From: Argyresthia goedartella
Taxonomy: Eukaryota; Arthropoda; Insecta; Lepidoptera; Argyresthiidae
Reading direction: 5' to 3'
DNA: 64,000 bases
Assembly: GCA_949825045.1 (NCBI GenBank)
Contig: OX463836.1
Coordinates: 9,441,829-9,505,828 of the forward strand
Positions within the stretch are counted from its first letter, which is position 1. Each line of letters starts with the position of its first letter. Below, in pieces: positions 11,114 to 21,339 of the stretch. The notes under the pieces are model-generated. The model was not told the DNA's origin and searched no databases. It worked only from the letters and a program-made list of their open reading frames with translations. Made by a program: the position numbers and the translations under genes.

Positions 11114-13774
11114 TTACATGTTATCTACATCAATTATTACATTATCTAAAAATGCTGCTGGTTGTTGCAGCCCTTCATGTCTTGCTAATGATAGGTAATA
11201 CACCATGCTTATAATATGGGCACAACTACCTAGAGTACGGCGACCATGAATACATGAACAAACATATTCTACAATTGCATCCCTACTATTTAGCCCCGAT
11301 GTATACAAAATGTATGTATAATATGTTTTCGATCGCACATGTCGCGACTGTATGCGACCCCTCAATAAAGTTTTCAAACCTAATCCACCAATATTCACAA
11401 GATCAGGGTATCTATATATTTCGATTTCGTAGGTACCATTACCTCTTACATGCTCCCAGCAGTAAGACCGAGACAACTTCATATGGTAGGTGCCTATAGC
11501 GAACAAAATAATATCATCAATATTTAGGCGTGGGAAGCCTTGCAGGTTTGGGAGGTTAGCTTCTAATCTTTCAAAGGCGACTCTTTGGCGATTTAAATTG
11601 TGTTGATCAACATAATCTGCCAGCAGGTTTGGTTTGTGTAGTCTATCATTAATTATGTTGATGAATGCATCACTATATGGACTGTCAGAATACGGTTCTT
11701 GAAATGCGTTTATCAGTGCTGCGGCAATTCTGAAATTAATCATTGCATTTGTCGCTGATTTATTAAAATATGTTTGTCTGAATATTTTAAAGTCACGTTT
11801 GAAGCGACCATTCATCGTTTCAATCACCCATCTGACCATCGTTACTAGTCTTGATTTGTTAGCATCTTCGGTGCTGAGTTGGCTTTCATATCGTGCCTTA
11901 GATGGCGGCATGTGTGGTTCAAAACCACACGCTTCTAGGTCAGGAACAGCGTCTCGGAACCCTCGGTCTAGTATAATGGCATCGCCTTCGTTTAAAAACC
12001 ACCGAATAGGCGCTTCTTCTGCTCGATCACCGTGATTATCTAAGATTTTTTGTATTATAGTAGCGTCGGACGTTGTTGCAGCATATGGCCCAAATACATC
12101 AATTATGTAGCCGTCTGCACAAACGACTAAAAAAGGTTTTATTAAGTTTTTGAATTTGTGCAAACTGTAACTTTTGCGCTGGAATAAAAAATTGGCACTT
12201 TTTTGGAGATACAAATATGTTCCATCACATATGATTATAGCCTTGGCTCTTGGATTAGTACCAAAAATGTGATTTGGTACCTCTCTGTTTCTTCTCGTGA
12301 CTTCTTCAATTGATATATGGTCTAACCCCAAATGAAGAGGAACAAAATCACGCTCTAAGCATTCTCTAGTGACGCGTATTTTCCTTTCAAGATTTCGTCG
12401 TGACATCCCAAACACTGATGCCAGACGCACACCGGGCTCGCCTGTACGTATTTTACATAAAAACGCAGCTAAGTCAGTTTTGGGTGTGTTCGATGATTCA
12501 CGAAGAGATGGTGTTTCATCAAGAATCATATTAAATTGTACATGATTCACTCCAGTCCAAAAATGAAGAGTTTCTTCATCAATTTCATTCAAATTCTCAA
12601 AGTCAAGTGACGATTTATCTTCAAGTGCTTGTCTGTATATTGCAATTATATCAAGCAGGTGATCACCGTTAAAGTCATTTAAACGGCGTGTCACATAAGA
12701 TTCAAAATCTTGCCAAGTAGTGTTCCTCAAATGGTTTAGGCAGATTCGAGATAGTGGAGGTATATAAAGATTATAATAACTGAGAAGATATGACTTCAAT
12801 GAGTTGGGTATTTGTCGGAGGTGCAAATCATTGCAGTTTTCAAACAAGCATCTTCTCGAAGAGTTGGGGGCACGTTGTATTCCAGCAACATTGATTGATT
12901 GTGTTGGTTGTCGAGCTGGTTGGGCTTCTTGTATTTCCGCTCGTCTTGCTGCGTATTCAATGCGTTGCCAACAAGGATGACAAATTGACCTCGTACCATC
13001 AAATGGAATCTGTAATAAACATGGTAGATATGAAATCCTATATGTGTAGCAAAAAACTATAGGTACGAAATCGGGGAAGTTCTAAGAAAGGGCCGATTCA
13101 ACAGTAGAATATATGAAGCTAGAGATGAGCATGAAAGAGGCTATAGAGTTATGCAGGGGTCTTCGCAGTGGATATCTCTGATCTCGGACTACTCACCCGG
13201 GAATTTAAGGCGTAACGATATGTCAAGTTACTTTTTTTTTCCTAAATCTTACATCAGTGGAAAAGCGACAGCAACAATCGCTGTCTTGTCTTAGCTTTTG
13301 ATGGAAAACTGCACGAAATAACAACCATTCGTACTATCTGAGAATCTAGGTAGTTGCATAGCCAATGTCTCTGTTACTGTAAAAGCCCGAAATACGGGGA
13401 TTTAACGAGTTCGGACTTTTACAGTAACATCTCTATTAATAAATGAGGTAGAAATGTAGTACCGGTAAAATGAGGCAAACAAAATACTACCTTTGCTATA
13501 GCAGAAAAAATAGACAGCCAAACCTTTTATTTTTGCTTAGTTCCAATAAGCCCCTACAATTCCAATTAGCCCCATCTTACGTAGTGCTAACAATTATTAT
13601 GATCTTCATTAGATGTATATTCAAACTGATAAATACCTCTTGTTGACTCTCGATTCCGCGAAACATATACTCCACAAAAGCTCGGCGTGTTTCTAACAAG
13701 TCCATTGAGAGGATGTGTAGCTGTCTACGAGCCAGTGATCGGGCACAAAGCACACAATGGTTGTTCACATCCAT
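11114..13774 (-). CDS. DDE_Tnp_4-type transposase, two exons, SWIM C-terminus
   Basis: Exon 1 is 13774-13637 (46 codons, ATG at 13774) with donor GTATTT. Exon 2 is 13009-11114 after an acceptor at 13010-13011 (ttattacag). The joined frame is about 677 residues. N-terminus: CVLC (C7, C10) and ICHPC (C56, C59), spaced like a ZAD-type zinc module. A further small Cys motif (CLFENC) comes next, then a helix-turn-helix region (SVFGMSRRNLERKIR). The catalytic core has CDGTYL (D308), LDRGFRD (D394) and VIETMNGRFKRDF (E443). The C-terminus is a SWIM-type finger CxC...CxH (C630, C632, C642, H644). It should excise and insert the element by binding its TIRs. No stop or shift interrupts the frame. The exon 1 assignment rests on splice signals and on phase; without it the protein would start inside exon 2. 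Confidence 0.75.
13373..13428. repeat. Imperfect hairpin in the transposase intron
   Basis: Arms 13373-13391 and 13410-13428 (19 bp, one mismatch; GTTACTGTAAAAGCCCGAA) flank an 18-nt loop, inside the intron between exons 1 and 2. Confidence 0.6.
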
Positions 13775-14067
13775 ATTTAGTCCGTAATCACAGAGGCAAA
13801 ACGATGTCCACAATACAAACGCCAGGTCACAGTAAGCAATCTCGGTATCCGGTAAGAAATGCAAGTGGTCGTGGTAAAAATAAAACGAATTGAGAGATTG
13901 AGCGGTAATACGGTTACAACGAAACCTTCCGAAGGACTGCGCTTGCGCAGCTATGCGCGCGGGGCAGGGTGAGTCACATAACCTTGATAGATAACAAAGC
14001 GCGCTATCTTCTATCTCTTTCAGTCTCCTAAATGGGTACGCTAATCAGTATTTTGCATTCCTGTCAC

Positions 14068-14068
14068 A
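14068..14068. other. Inner boundary of the right TIR
   Basis: Point where similarity to the left TIR fades. Approximate. Confidence 0.3.
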
Positions 14069-14253
14069 CAGGACTAAAACATAATAAGAACCAGTTTGGC
14101 TCTAAACAAGCTAAAACATGTCTGCGCTGTGTGAGCCCGTGTGGCGTCCGGGGATGGTTTTACGGTAAACGAAATACGTTTTCGAGGCCTTGGATTTATG
14201 GACTAAATTACTGTATATATGATTATTTAATCGACTCTGGGTGTTTTTTGCCC
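14068..14253. repeat. Right TIR of the DDE/SWIM transposon
   Basis: Reverse complement of 10667-10850, with small indels. It ends ...TTTTTTGCCC at 14253. Confidence 0.75.
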
Positions 14254-14289
14254 ATCCTCCTTTGATTTCGTTTACGGTTCGTATTGGAA

Positions 14290-14690
14290 CTCCGTCCAAT
14301 ACACTGGTTGTTTATGGGGTCTCTTATAAGAATTTTCGTCTTTCTACTTTTAAGTTTTCCATGAGCATTTCTCCGATGATATTTAATTATTCACTTTTAG
14401 CTACTCCGCGGCATAGCAGCGCTGCGTATAAACGCTCTTTCAGGTTGCGGGCGGTCCGACTCTGGAATGCACTTTTTGCACTCTTTGCACTATAAGAGAC
14501 AGTCCGACTCTTTTTTCTTTTAAGAAACATATCAGAGCACTACCTGTCTCTTTCGTAAAATTTATTGTATTTATATTATTATATGTAAAGTTTATGTATA
14601 TATCGGTAATTATTTCGTATTTGCTATCTGTATTTTACAGATATTTTAATTTATTCCTAGGCATTTTAGTTATAGTAATTATTGTGCACT
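14290..14690 (+). pseudogene. LINE C-terminal scrap on the plus strand
   Basis: A frame near 14380-14550 encodes YSLLATPRHSSAAYKRSFRL and RAVRLWNAL, then after a stop SFKKHIRAL. This is the typical end of Jockey/CR1-like ORF2 (aromatic residue, LWN-x-LP, S-x-x-x-FK). It is on the opposite strand to the OTU LINE around it, so it is a separate insertion. Confidence 0.55.
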
Positions 14691-14692
14691 GC

Positions 14693-15620
14693 CTACCCTT
14701 TTATGATAGCAATTCCTGTAATGCCTTGTTTTGCTGGAAGAAATCTCTTTTTAGAGACAAGCTCGCCCTTGTACATGCATTTTCTTTTGATGTAACTTTT
14801 AAAATATTTGTGTGCAATATTGTGAAGGAGGTTTGTTCCTATAATTCCCTTTTTCCTGTATTTCTTTATAGCGTCTTGTCCGATGCGAGCATACAGATAC
14901 CAGAGATAGTGTTTTGACATATGTATCATGTTTGTTTCCTGTATATAGGCTATGTGTATGATTCTGTTAGTCAATTCCGCATCAATGTTGAGTCTTTTAG
15001 TTATTTCGGCGCATCCTCTAACGTTCCAAGTAGCAATGCGCATACGCTCGCATGTGACTTGTAGTTTAAATATGGGGCTGTTTCGTATCATCGTATATCC
15101 GGTGTTGTCTGGGATGTCTTCTGTTGATGTTATGGTTGACCCTGAGGAGGTCATGGGTGTTGCATTAAGTATCGGGGAAAGTATGGTGTTATCAGTTTGG
15201 TTATCGGTTGCTTGATCCGTGGGTAAATTTGGCGATTCAAGCAGGTATACGCTGTCGTAGTAGTGTCCTGTGCCGTTGAGGTTGATAGATTTCACTGCAT
15301 CCGCTGGATTCTTGGGCGTGAATGTGAGCGATGGTGTATTTTGCTGGTGGATTGTTACGTTAACTAGAAAGTATTCGGCAGCTGGTATTATAATCTCCTC
15401 TCCAGCCCAAGTACCGTAATTGCGCAGATTTTCAATATTGAGTTGTTGAGGATTTCAGGCTCAGTGATTGCGAGCTTTGTTCTGTTCATCGCCGTTTTCT
15501 TCTACATATTTAACTAGGTCCTTACGAATGTGGGTGTGGTTGCATGTTAATTGACATAGGTGATTAATTTGGTCAGCAATTGCGGTGAATAGGCAGTTAC
15601 CATCTCAGCATTGGTAAGGC
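14693..15620 (-). pseudogene. OTU LINE: second OTU-like domain and endonuclease start
   Basis: Minus strand. DGNCLFTAIADQINHL carries the Asp/Cys motif of OTU cysteine proteases, followed by HTHIRKDLVKYVEE. After stops at about 15475 comes GTWAGEEIIIPAAEYFLV and a His motif (NGTGHYYDSVYLL). The frame 15295-14693 then continues through a Thr/Asn-rich linker into RIATWNVRGCAEITKRLNID and IQET, the start of an APE endonuclease with its catalytic Glu. Downstream of about 14910 the sequence no longer resembles APE. Stops in the OTU part, including one directly before DGNC, make it non-functional. OTU domains usually cleave ubiquitin-like conjugates; the role in a LINE is unknown. Confidence 0.65.
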
Positions 15621-15639
15621 TTCCATTAGGTTATCTTCT

Positions 15640-16630
15640 TGGGATGTTGTTGAAAGGAAGAACTTAGAGATAGCGTGATTTATTTGAACTACCTTTGTCT
15701 ACGATTAACAGATCGCACGGGTTACGATTGTCAAAGTTTGTGCGTATTTTCGTGCGCCCTTATTCTCGGTAGAGAGCCGCTTAGGACAAAAAGTCTCCGA
15801 TTTTATTGTTGTTATTGTTCATCAGTGGAAGTCTTTTGTTAATTGCCTGTTTTCTGGAAGATGGTAAAATGATCCTTTTATGATGTGCAATTGTTGGCTG
15901 TTTCTCGCTATTTCTCAGAATATGCAGTTATGTAGTAGACGGGCTTGCATTATTGTTTTATTTTTGTGGCCTTGTCGGACCGGATAAAGTTAGAAATAGT
16001 TAAGTTTTGTTTTACTGTTATTGGGTAGGTTCCTGCCTAGTTTTGTATTTTGGTATACCTATCGTACCTACTAGTACGGCACTGTGCCTGTGGGATAGTT
16101 TGGAGTTGGGGCGTAGTAATTTGAAGCGAGCGTGGTATCTGTTTATGAAATGGTATTTAGCATTACGAAGGGGATTACCTGCCAGATATAGAGTTCGTTT
16201 TGCCTTTTGATCTGAGTTAGGGCTATCATAATCGCAGCGATCTCACCAGGTTGTTGCTCAGCTAGTGACACTCATTGCACTGATATCACCTACTTCAATT
16301 CACTTCATTAGTGCATATAAGTTAGGTCCGTGACTCGGGTCGAGGTTCAGTCCGTGAACAAGGCCCTAAAGACGAAGTACCCGGTTGTATCTGACCCGGC
16401 GGAGGGGGATGCATGTGTTTGTGGCGTGTGAGTGTATGTGTCGGTACGGTAAGTATCAAAGTCATTGGTCATCTTATCTTGAGTTGTGCATTTTGGGTAG
16501 GCCGGGGGAAGGTGTTTAGATTTACCGCTATCATATTATCTGTTTTTGGGGCGGGTGGAACTTGAGTGTACTTTGGTTGTCGCGCTGTATTTTGGTATGG
16601 GAAAAGTGAGATGCTGTAGATTTGACTGGT
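15640..16630 (-). other. Leader-like segment between the two OTU domains
   Basis: It contains words shared with the leader upstream of the first OTU domain: 'gatctcaccaggtt' at about 16237 and 17788, and a T-rich stretch near 15850-15980 resembling 17320-17440. No coding signal was seen; the open frame 16007-16210 has no motif. This supports a diverged tandem copy of the LINE 5' region. Confidence 0.45.
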
Positions 16631-16639
16631 TGTTGATTA

Positions 16640-17060
16640 CGTTTTGGTGCTCTATTATGTATGCGCTGTCGTAGTGGCTGTCGGAAAAGGTCAAGTTGAT
16701 AGTTCCGACTGCGTTATATTCTTGTTGGGGGCTATATACGATTTATTGGGCCATTTTGTTGATGGATCGCTTATTACGTAGAACTCTGCGGCTGCTATGA
16801 TAATTTCTTCACCTCCCCACGTGCCCTGTATGTGGAGATTTCAGTATGTGGAGAGACTCAGTGAAAGCTTCTGCGTTTGGTGCGTCGATCGCAAGTTTGA
16901 TGCGTGGATAATTGCTGTTAGCTTCCACGTATCTAGCTAAGTCGCTTCTGATGTGGGTATGGTTGAATGTCGCTCCAAACAGATGGTTGATTTGGTCTGC
17001 AATTGCATGGAACAGGCAGTTTCCATCTCTGGGCATTGGTAGAGATTCCATTGTAAGATA
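16640..17060 (-). pseudogene. OTU LINE: first OTU-like domain
   Basis: The minus-strand frame from 17051 encodes MPRDGNCLFHAIADQINHLF, HTHIRSDLARYVEA and LAIDAPNAEAF, so the Asp-Gly-Asn-Cys motif is intact. A 16-bp direct microduplication (ctccacatactgaaat, near 16830-16860) shifts the frame, after which GTWGGEEIIIAAAEFYVI and the His block (SDSHYDSAYIIEH, about 16655-16695) follow in other frames. Homologous to the second OTU copy 1.4 kb downstream on the same strand. Confidence 0.65.
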
Positions 17061-17099
17061 TTACTACAGGAGAGAGCCTCATGCTGTTTTAGCTAATAT

Positions 17100-18229
17100 G
17101 AATGTGTGTGTGGGTTGTTTCTAAGAGGTGTACGGCCGGTATGATGAGAGACGCTGTGTGGCCTTTTACGATCTATTTTTATTCTAATGTTTCCCGGTAT
17201 TTCCAAGATGGGCTGACAATATAGAATGGGTGCCAGATGTTTGAGGGAACGTTGTGGGCCTTTTGTGCTTTGAAGCTTTTTCAATTGTTCCTAAATAGCA
17301 GTCAATTGTTTTGTCTAGTTTCTGGGAATTTGGTGAGATGGCCTTTTTATGGCATGCACGTGTTTAGTTTTTGTTTATTGTCGGGTTTAGTATATTTGCA
17401 GTTTAGCTACGTAAAAATAATTCTAGGATTGTTAAGTTTTGGGTTGGCTTATTCATAGAGTTTCAGGGTTTAGTGGAAGGTTATTGTTAATGACTGTTTT
17501 GAATGGTCTTTCGAAGATGAGAAAAGAAATCTCGAGGAGAATTATCTCGAATTTATTTTCAGGCAAAGCAATATTAGTATATGTAGCTATAATAATGTTT
17601 TATTAGTTGATTTTGCCTATGACGCAACTATAAATGTGATTATGCCTTAGTCAATAGGGGCGACCGCGGCCGCGGTAAGTGGTGGTTTATTATTGTCAGG
17701 CGGCGAGTGGTGCTGAGAGAAATAAAGTTAGAGATAGGTAATCACTATCAATGATGTAAAGTTAGAGATAGGTAATCACTATCCTAATCGGAATGATCTC
17801 ACCAGGTTGGTGCGTTTAGCGGCGGTGGTGGTGGAGGCAGTAGCGTTGAAGGTGTGTTGCGTAGGCGTCGCTCGCTGCCGGGCTTTCGCTGCGTGGCTCA
17901 GACGTGCACCTGGCCTAGAATTCTAGGGCTTGCAAAGATGGGATGCCTAAGAGTATCGCGCAGTTCTCTGGGCATTCATTACACTTGACCGCACTAATAT
18001 CATCACAATCACTGAAATGCGCGGTATTGCACAGATGGGGTGCCTAGATGGATCGCGCACATTCCCCAGGTAACCCTTACAGTAACACGCGTTATAAGCC
18101 AGGCTCGTTTTCGGGCCTCCGGAGGCAGAACAAAAGGCGCGCGCCGGGGATGAAAACTATTGTTTGTTTAAATGCGTTTGCGAGATCTCGGGGGGACACG
18201 TCCGTTCGGTCCGGCAACACAAACGCCAC
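17100..18229 (-). other. OTU LINE 5' leader with subrepeats
   Basis: Two exact 27-bp copies starting TAAAGTTAGAGATAGGTAAT lie at about 17723-17782. Two diverged units with 'gatgggatgcctaa' / 'gatggggtgcctag' and 'atcgcgca' occur at about 17937-17980 and 18033-18075. Repeated leader units are common promoters in LINE 5' UTRs, so a promoter role is an inference. No protein-coding frame was recognised. Confidence 0.45.
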
Positions 18230-18254
18230 TCGGAACTTTGTTTGGACTAGCTGA
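18230..18254. repeat. Target-site duplication of the OTU LINE, right copy
   Basis: An exact copy of 9716-9740, placed between the LINE leader and the piggyBac 5' region. The piggyBac upstream flank was therefore contiguous with sequence now left of 9716 before the LINE inserted. Confidence 0.65.
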
Positions 18255-18428
18255 GAGACAAAATTACTAAAAGTCCACGGGGGCGCTAGGGAGGGATGTC
18301 CCGTTTCCCGAAAAAGGCCAGTAATACTACATTTTGCGTGACAGGAGATTAGCCCATATCAGCCATAGTTTTTTCACGTTTTTTCAAATATCTACTTGGT
18401 TGTTTACTAGCTTCTCATTGGAATTGAC

Positions 18429-20300
18429 ATGTGTGTTCTTGTTTCTTGTGTTCCAGGAGTTGACGACATAGACTTGCGATCGACATCGGAAGACTACTGG
18501 GCTTTGGCAGAGAGCGACACAGGCTCTGATGAAGACGCGTGCCCTCTGCCGGTGACACGCAACGCTGCCTCTGAGCCCGCTTGCGATGCAGGCTTGCCCG
18601 AAACACAGACCCGACTTCTACGCGCATGGGGCCAAGTGAACGACCAAGTTTTAAGACAAATCGCACCGGACTCTAACTACTATCGATTTGACTGGCGAGA
18701 AGACAAGAGCACTTTTAATGGACGACGGGAGACGTTTACAGCCAAATCAGGACCGACGTTTGACTTGACTGGTCTGACGCCTCTGGACGTTTTTGACCAA
18801 ATGTTCGACGCTGATTTTATTGACAGACTCTGCACAGAAACCAACAGATATGCGGCACAGACAATTGGGACACTAAAATCACAAAATAAACTTAAACCGC
18901 ATTCTCGACTACATAGATGGACGCCGACCGAGCGTGAGGAAATGGTCTCGTTTTTAGCAATATTAATATTGCAGAGTTTGTACCAGGTGCCAGAAGAGCA
19001 GAACTACTTCTCCTTCAATGGCTTCGGCACCATGCCATATTTTTCACGAATAATGTCGTACAACCGTTTTTTGTTGCTAAAAACGATGTATCATTTCGTG
19101 GACAATAGGACTCTGACAAACACGAATCGACTGTCGAAATTACAACCAGTGATTGATTATATGAATGAAAAATGTTCACAATTATACTTACCAGACCAGG
19201 AGATAGCGGTTGACGAGTCGCTGTTGCTGAAAGGCCATGGCCGTTTGAACTTTGACCAAAAATTAACCGCTAAAACGTCTTCAGGGGGGACAACGATTTA
19301 TGAGCTGTGCGAGGCTCGCACTGGTTATCTGTGGAAGTTTTCTGTTCATGCAGACAAAAAGAAGATTGCATGGAACGATGACAAAACAAACGACCGAGTT
19401 GATGACAAGATAGACGACCGACCTGACAGAGAGATGAAAAACCGACCTGACAAAGAATTGAACGACCGACTTGATGACAAGATCAACGAACGACCGACAA
19501 ACGCGACCGTCAAAATAGTTTATGACTTGCTCGAGCCACTACTTGACCGAGGATACACAGTAATAGTAGACAACTTTTATAGTTCCCCATTGCTGCTGAG
19601 ATGCCTGAAACATAGAAAGACCGACTGCTACGGGACACTTCGTCTAGAGAGAGAGTTTGTACCAGACTTCATGAAGGCTATAACAACGAAAAACCTACGA
19701 CAGGGTGAAGTAGTGGCACGCTACACTTCAGACTTGGCGCTGATGGCATGGCGAGATACCAACGTCATTAGCATGATCTCGACGTACCATCAGAAACTCG
19801 GGGAGAGGAATAAATATCAAAAACCGCAAATTGTAGTCGACTACAACAACTCAATGAGTGGCGTTGACAGAAAAGACCAATGCCTGGCCCTGCAGCCCGT
19901 AGAAACAACAAGGAATAAACTTTGGTACAAGAAAGTCTTCTGCAGGCTTTTCGCAACAGCCATTTTTAATTGCTTTGTCATTTATAAGACGAAAGAGCCG
20001 AAAATGTGCCACAAATATTTTCGGACCAAGCTTGCAGAAGACCTTCTGTTAAGACACCGAAAAATCAACCTGAAAGACGAACCGCGACTATTCCTGACTG
20101 GGAAAGGACAACTGACAAGACGTCCTAACATGACCAAACCAAACCCTACAAAAGAAAGACACTTTCCGGAAAGAAGCCCTTATGCAAAGCCCCGTTGCGT
20201 GCACTGCTCAGCGAACAAAAGAGATTCGAGGACTGTATATCAGTGCATGCATTGCAAAGTACCTCTTTGCATTTTTTGCTTTGCAGGCTACCACCCGTGA
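18429..20300 (+). CDS. piggyBac-type transposase, catalytic residues present
   Basis: 623 codons from the ATG at 18429. An acceptor (tttcttgtgttccag, AG at 18455-18456) suggests the real mRNA enters at 18457 from an upstream exon, so the first residues may be intronic. N-terminus acidic (SDEDACPL). The catalytic DDD is present: AVDESLLLKGHGRL (D262), VIVDNFYSSPLLLR (D381), MSGVDRKDQ (D480). Between the first two Asp lies a charged, repetitive insert (NDRVDDKIDDRPD, DKELNDRLDDKINERP). The C-terminal cysteine-rich domain runs CVHCSANKRDSRTVYQCMHC and ends CIFCFAGYHP. It would excise and insert at TTAA sites without a footprint. No stop or shift was seen; 94% or so similar to copy 2 by eye. Confidence 0.85.
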   Translation: MCVLVSCVPGVDDIDLRSTSEDYWALAESDTGSDEDACPLPVTRNAASEPACDAGLPETQTRLLRAWGQVNDQVLRQIAPDSNYYRFDWREDKSTFNGRRETFTAKSGPTFDLTGLTPLDVFDQMFDADFIDRLCTETNRYAAQTIGTLKSQNKLKPHSRLHRWTPTEREEMVSFLAILILQSLYQVPEEQNYFSFNGFGTMPYFSRIMSYNRFLLLKTMYHFVDNRTLTNTNRLSKLQPVIDYMNEKCSQLYLPDQEIAVDESLLLKGHGRLNFDQKLTAKTSSGGTTIYELCEARTGYLWKFSVHADKKKIAWNDDKTNDRVDDKIDDRPDREMKNRPDKELNDRLDDKINERPTNATVKIVYDLLEPLLDRGYTVIVDNFYSSPLLLRCLKHRKTDCYGTLRLEREFVPDFMKAITTKNLRQGEVVARYTSDLALMAWRDTNVISMISTYHQKLGERNKYQKPQIVVDYNNSMSGVDRKDQCLALQPVETTRNKLWYKKVFCRLFATAIFNCFVIYKTKEPKMCHKYFRTKLAEDLLLRHRKINLKDEPRLFLTGKGQLTRRPNMTKPNPTKERHFPERSPYAKPRCVHCSANKRDSRTVYQCMHCKVPLCIFCFAGYHP

Positions 20301-20304
20301 GTGA

Positions 20305-20380
20305 CATGACATGACAGAGTTAGTGATATGACATGACAGACTGAGTGATACGACATGACATGACAGACTGAGTGAACGAC
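20305..20380 (+). repeat. TGACATGACA short tandem array after the transposase stop
   Basis: Units of 'tgacatgacagactgagtga' type are repeated three to four times. The copy-2 element has a diverged version of the same array after its stop (about 45790-45865). Internal 3' UTR repeat of the element. Confidence 0.6.
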
Positions 20381-20479
20381 GAACACCGAAGAAGCCTTGC
20401 CTCACTAGCCAGTGAAGAGGAAACTTATTAAAGATAAAACTTGCATTTGTACATGTCCTCTCTTTACTTGTTTGTGATA

Positions 20480-20862
20480 TTTATTTTTACGTCTTGCCTC
20501 AATTGAGGAATCTTATTAGAAGTAAGCGTGCCTTTGTTCGGTATACGGAGAGGATATGCTCTCCGTATTTATTAGTGTATTAATTCAATAATGGTCCGTG
20601 CTAGAATAGGTAATTAATTACAGTCAGTAAATTATATAATTAGGGCGAAAGAAGCGTAAATGTATCCCTAAATAAACAGTAAAGCGTAAATGCTTTTTTT
20701 GTGTGGGTACTCCTAACTAACAACAGTAAAATCTTATAGCTCCCTATTTAATAATACAATCTCTCATTCAATGTACATTTATTCATAATAATACTCACCT
20801 AGACTTTCCAAATCACATTATCAATTAATTAATTCACAAATTAAATCCAGAACAAGGAAACA
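20480..20862. other. A+T-rich spacer with a 10-bp hairpin
   Basis: A hairpin with arms 20543-20552 and 20559-20568 (ATACGGAGAG) is the only structure seen. No coding signal. Confidence 0.4.
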
Positions 20863-20872
20863 ATGGACTTGT

Positions 20873-21160
20873 GTGCAGAGCTGTCAAAAACACATGGACA
20901 CTATTGTGAAGTCGTTTGGCGAACGGATGGAAAAATATGAGCAGGAGCTGCAGGTGGCCAAACCTGCTGCCGCTCCCAAAAACATCAGCAGCTTGGCAAG
21001 TGAGTTTTATGACTTCAGGTCCCTCATCTGGAAGTGCTCTGGATCACCTCTAGCACCAACACCGAGTCCTCATCTGGTTTTCCACGTTTCTCACGACGAC
21101 ATAATGGAAGGAGTCTCACTACTTATTTTTTTTGTAAATTTAATTAACATTCCACACTGA
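20873..21160 (+). pseudogene. LINE ORF1 (coiled-coil) fragment
   Basis: Encodes KHMDTIVKSFGERMEKYEQE and ISSLASEFYDFRSLIWKC. This wording resembles the coiled-coil ORF1 proteins of insect LINE-like elements, where a DRHE/RRKVLLFHGV block follows; here the homology ends at about 21035. Truncated and not functional. Confidence 0.4.
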
Positions 21161-21214
21161 ATCAAACTTGGTTTTAATTCTATTTAGTGATATTCTATCT
21201 AATATATTATTCAA

Positions 21215-21248
21215 TAACCAATATACGAAGCCGCAAGCGAAATGCTAG
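21215..21248 (+). mobile_element. Helitron-like 3' terminus
   Basis: 'cgaagccgcaagcgaaatgctagtt' matches the general form of Lepidopteran Helitron 3' ends: a short G+C hairpin followed by CTAG (21245-21248) and a T. The stem is imperfect. The matching 5' end was not found. Confidence 0.4.
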
Positions 21249-21339
21249 TTAAAAAATAAAACATTAGGCTTATGTAGTACTTTCGTGCGCGAGCAAACAA
21301 ATCCCTTCTAGCATTATTTTTGCAGGAATTGGAATTTAT

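Larger units (their letters stand above)
10667..14253 (-). mobile_element. DDE/SWIM DNA transposon with ~185-bp TIRs
   Basis: The left end, 10667 to about 10850, and the right end, about 14068 to 14253, are inverted repeats. They share a nearly identical core (10733-10797 against the complement of about 14125-14190, containing ACGTATTTCGTTTACCGTAA), with more divergent outer parts. Between them is a spliced minus-strand transposase of the DDE_Tnp_4 (PIF/Harbinger/ISL2EU-like) type. The element interrupts LINE sequence. The target duplication is unclear; AT may flank both ends. The outer ends are fixed to within a few bases. Confidence 0.75.
9741..18229 (-). mobile_element. OTU-domain LINE on the minus strand with later insertions
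   Basis: This is bounded by the exact 25-bp duplication 9716-9740 / 18230-18254. On the minus strand the order is: a 5' leader with subrepeats (18229 to about 17100), an OTU-like domain (17060-16640), a second leader-like segment, a second OTU-like domain (15620-15240), an APE endonuclease start (from about 15070), later insertions, C-terminal LINE coding sequence (10640-9790), and a (TTCA)n tail (TGAA repeats at 9738-9763 on the plus strand). The central RT is missing, and a 3.6-kb DNA transposon plus a plus-strand LINE scrap lie within. Treating all this as one insertion is an inference from the duplication and the polarity. The pieces could belong to two related LINE copies. Confidence 0.55.
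18290..20470 (+). mobile_element. piggyBac-like element, copy 1
   Basis: The extent is judged by homology with copy 2 (inverse of about 45720-47880): 'gccagtaatactac...gtgacaggag' upstream, and shared sequence downstream of the stop as far as 'gaagaggaaacttattaaa' and about 20465. Terminal inverted repeats with TTAA were not identified, so the true ends are unknown. Confidence 0.6.

Noticed and set aside
11114..13774. A domesticated HARBI1-like host gene
   Set aside because: Long, well conserved TIRs flank it, so it is the gene of a mobile element.
16007..16210. Short plus-strand open frame
   Set aside because: No motif; it is antisense to the LINE leader-like segment.
16809..17051. Host OTU deubiquitinase gene
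   Set aside because: The domain lies in a LINE context with an APE endonuclease downstream, has a near copy 1.4 kb away, and is frameshifted.
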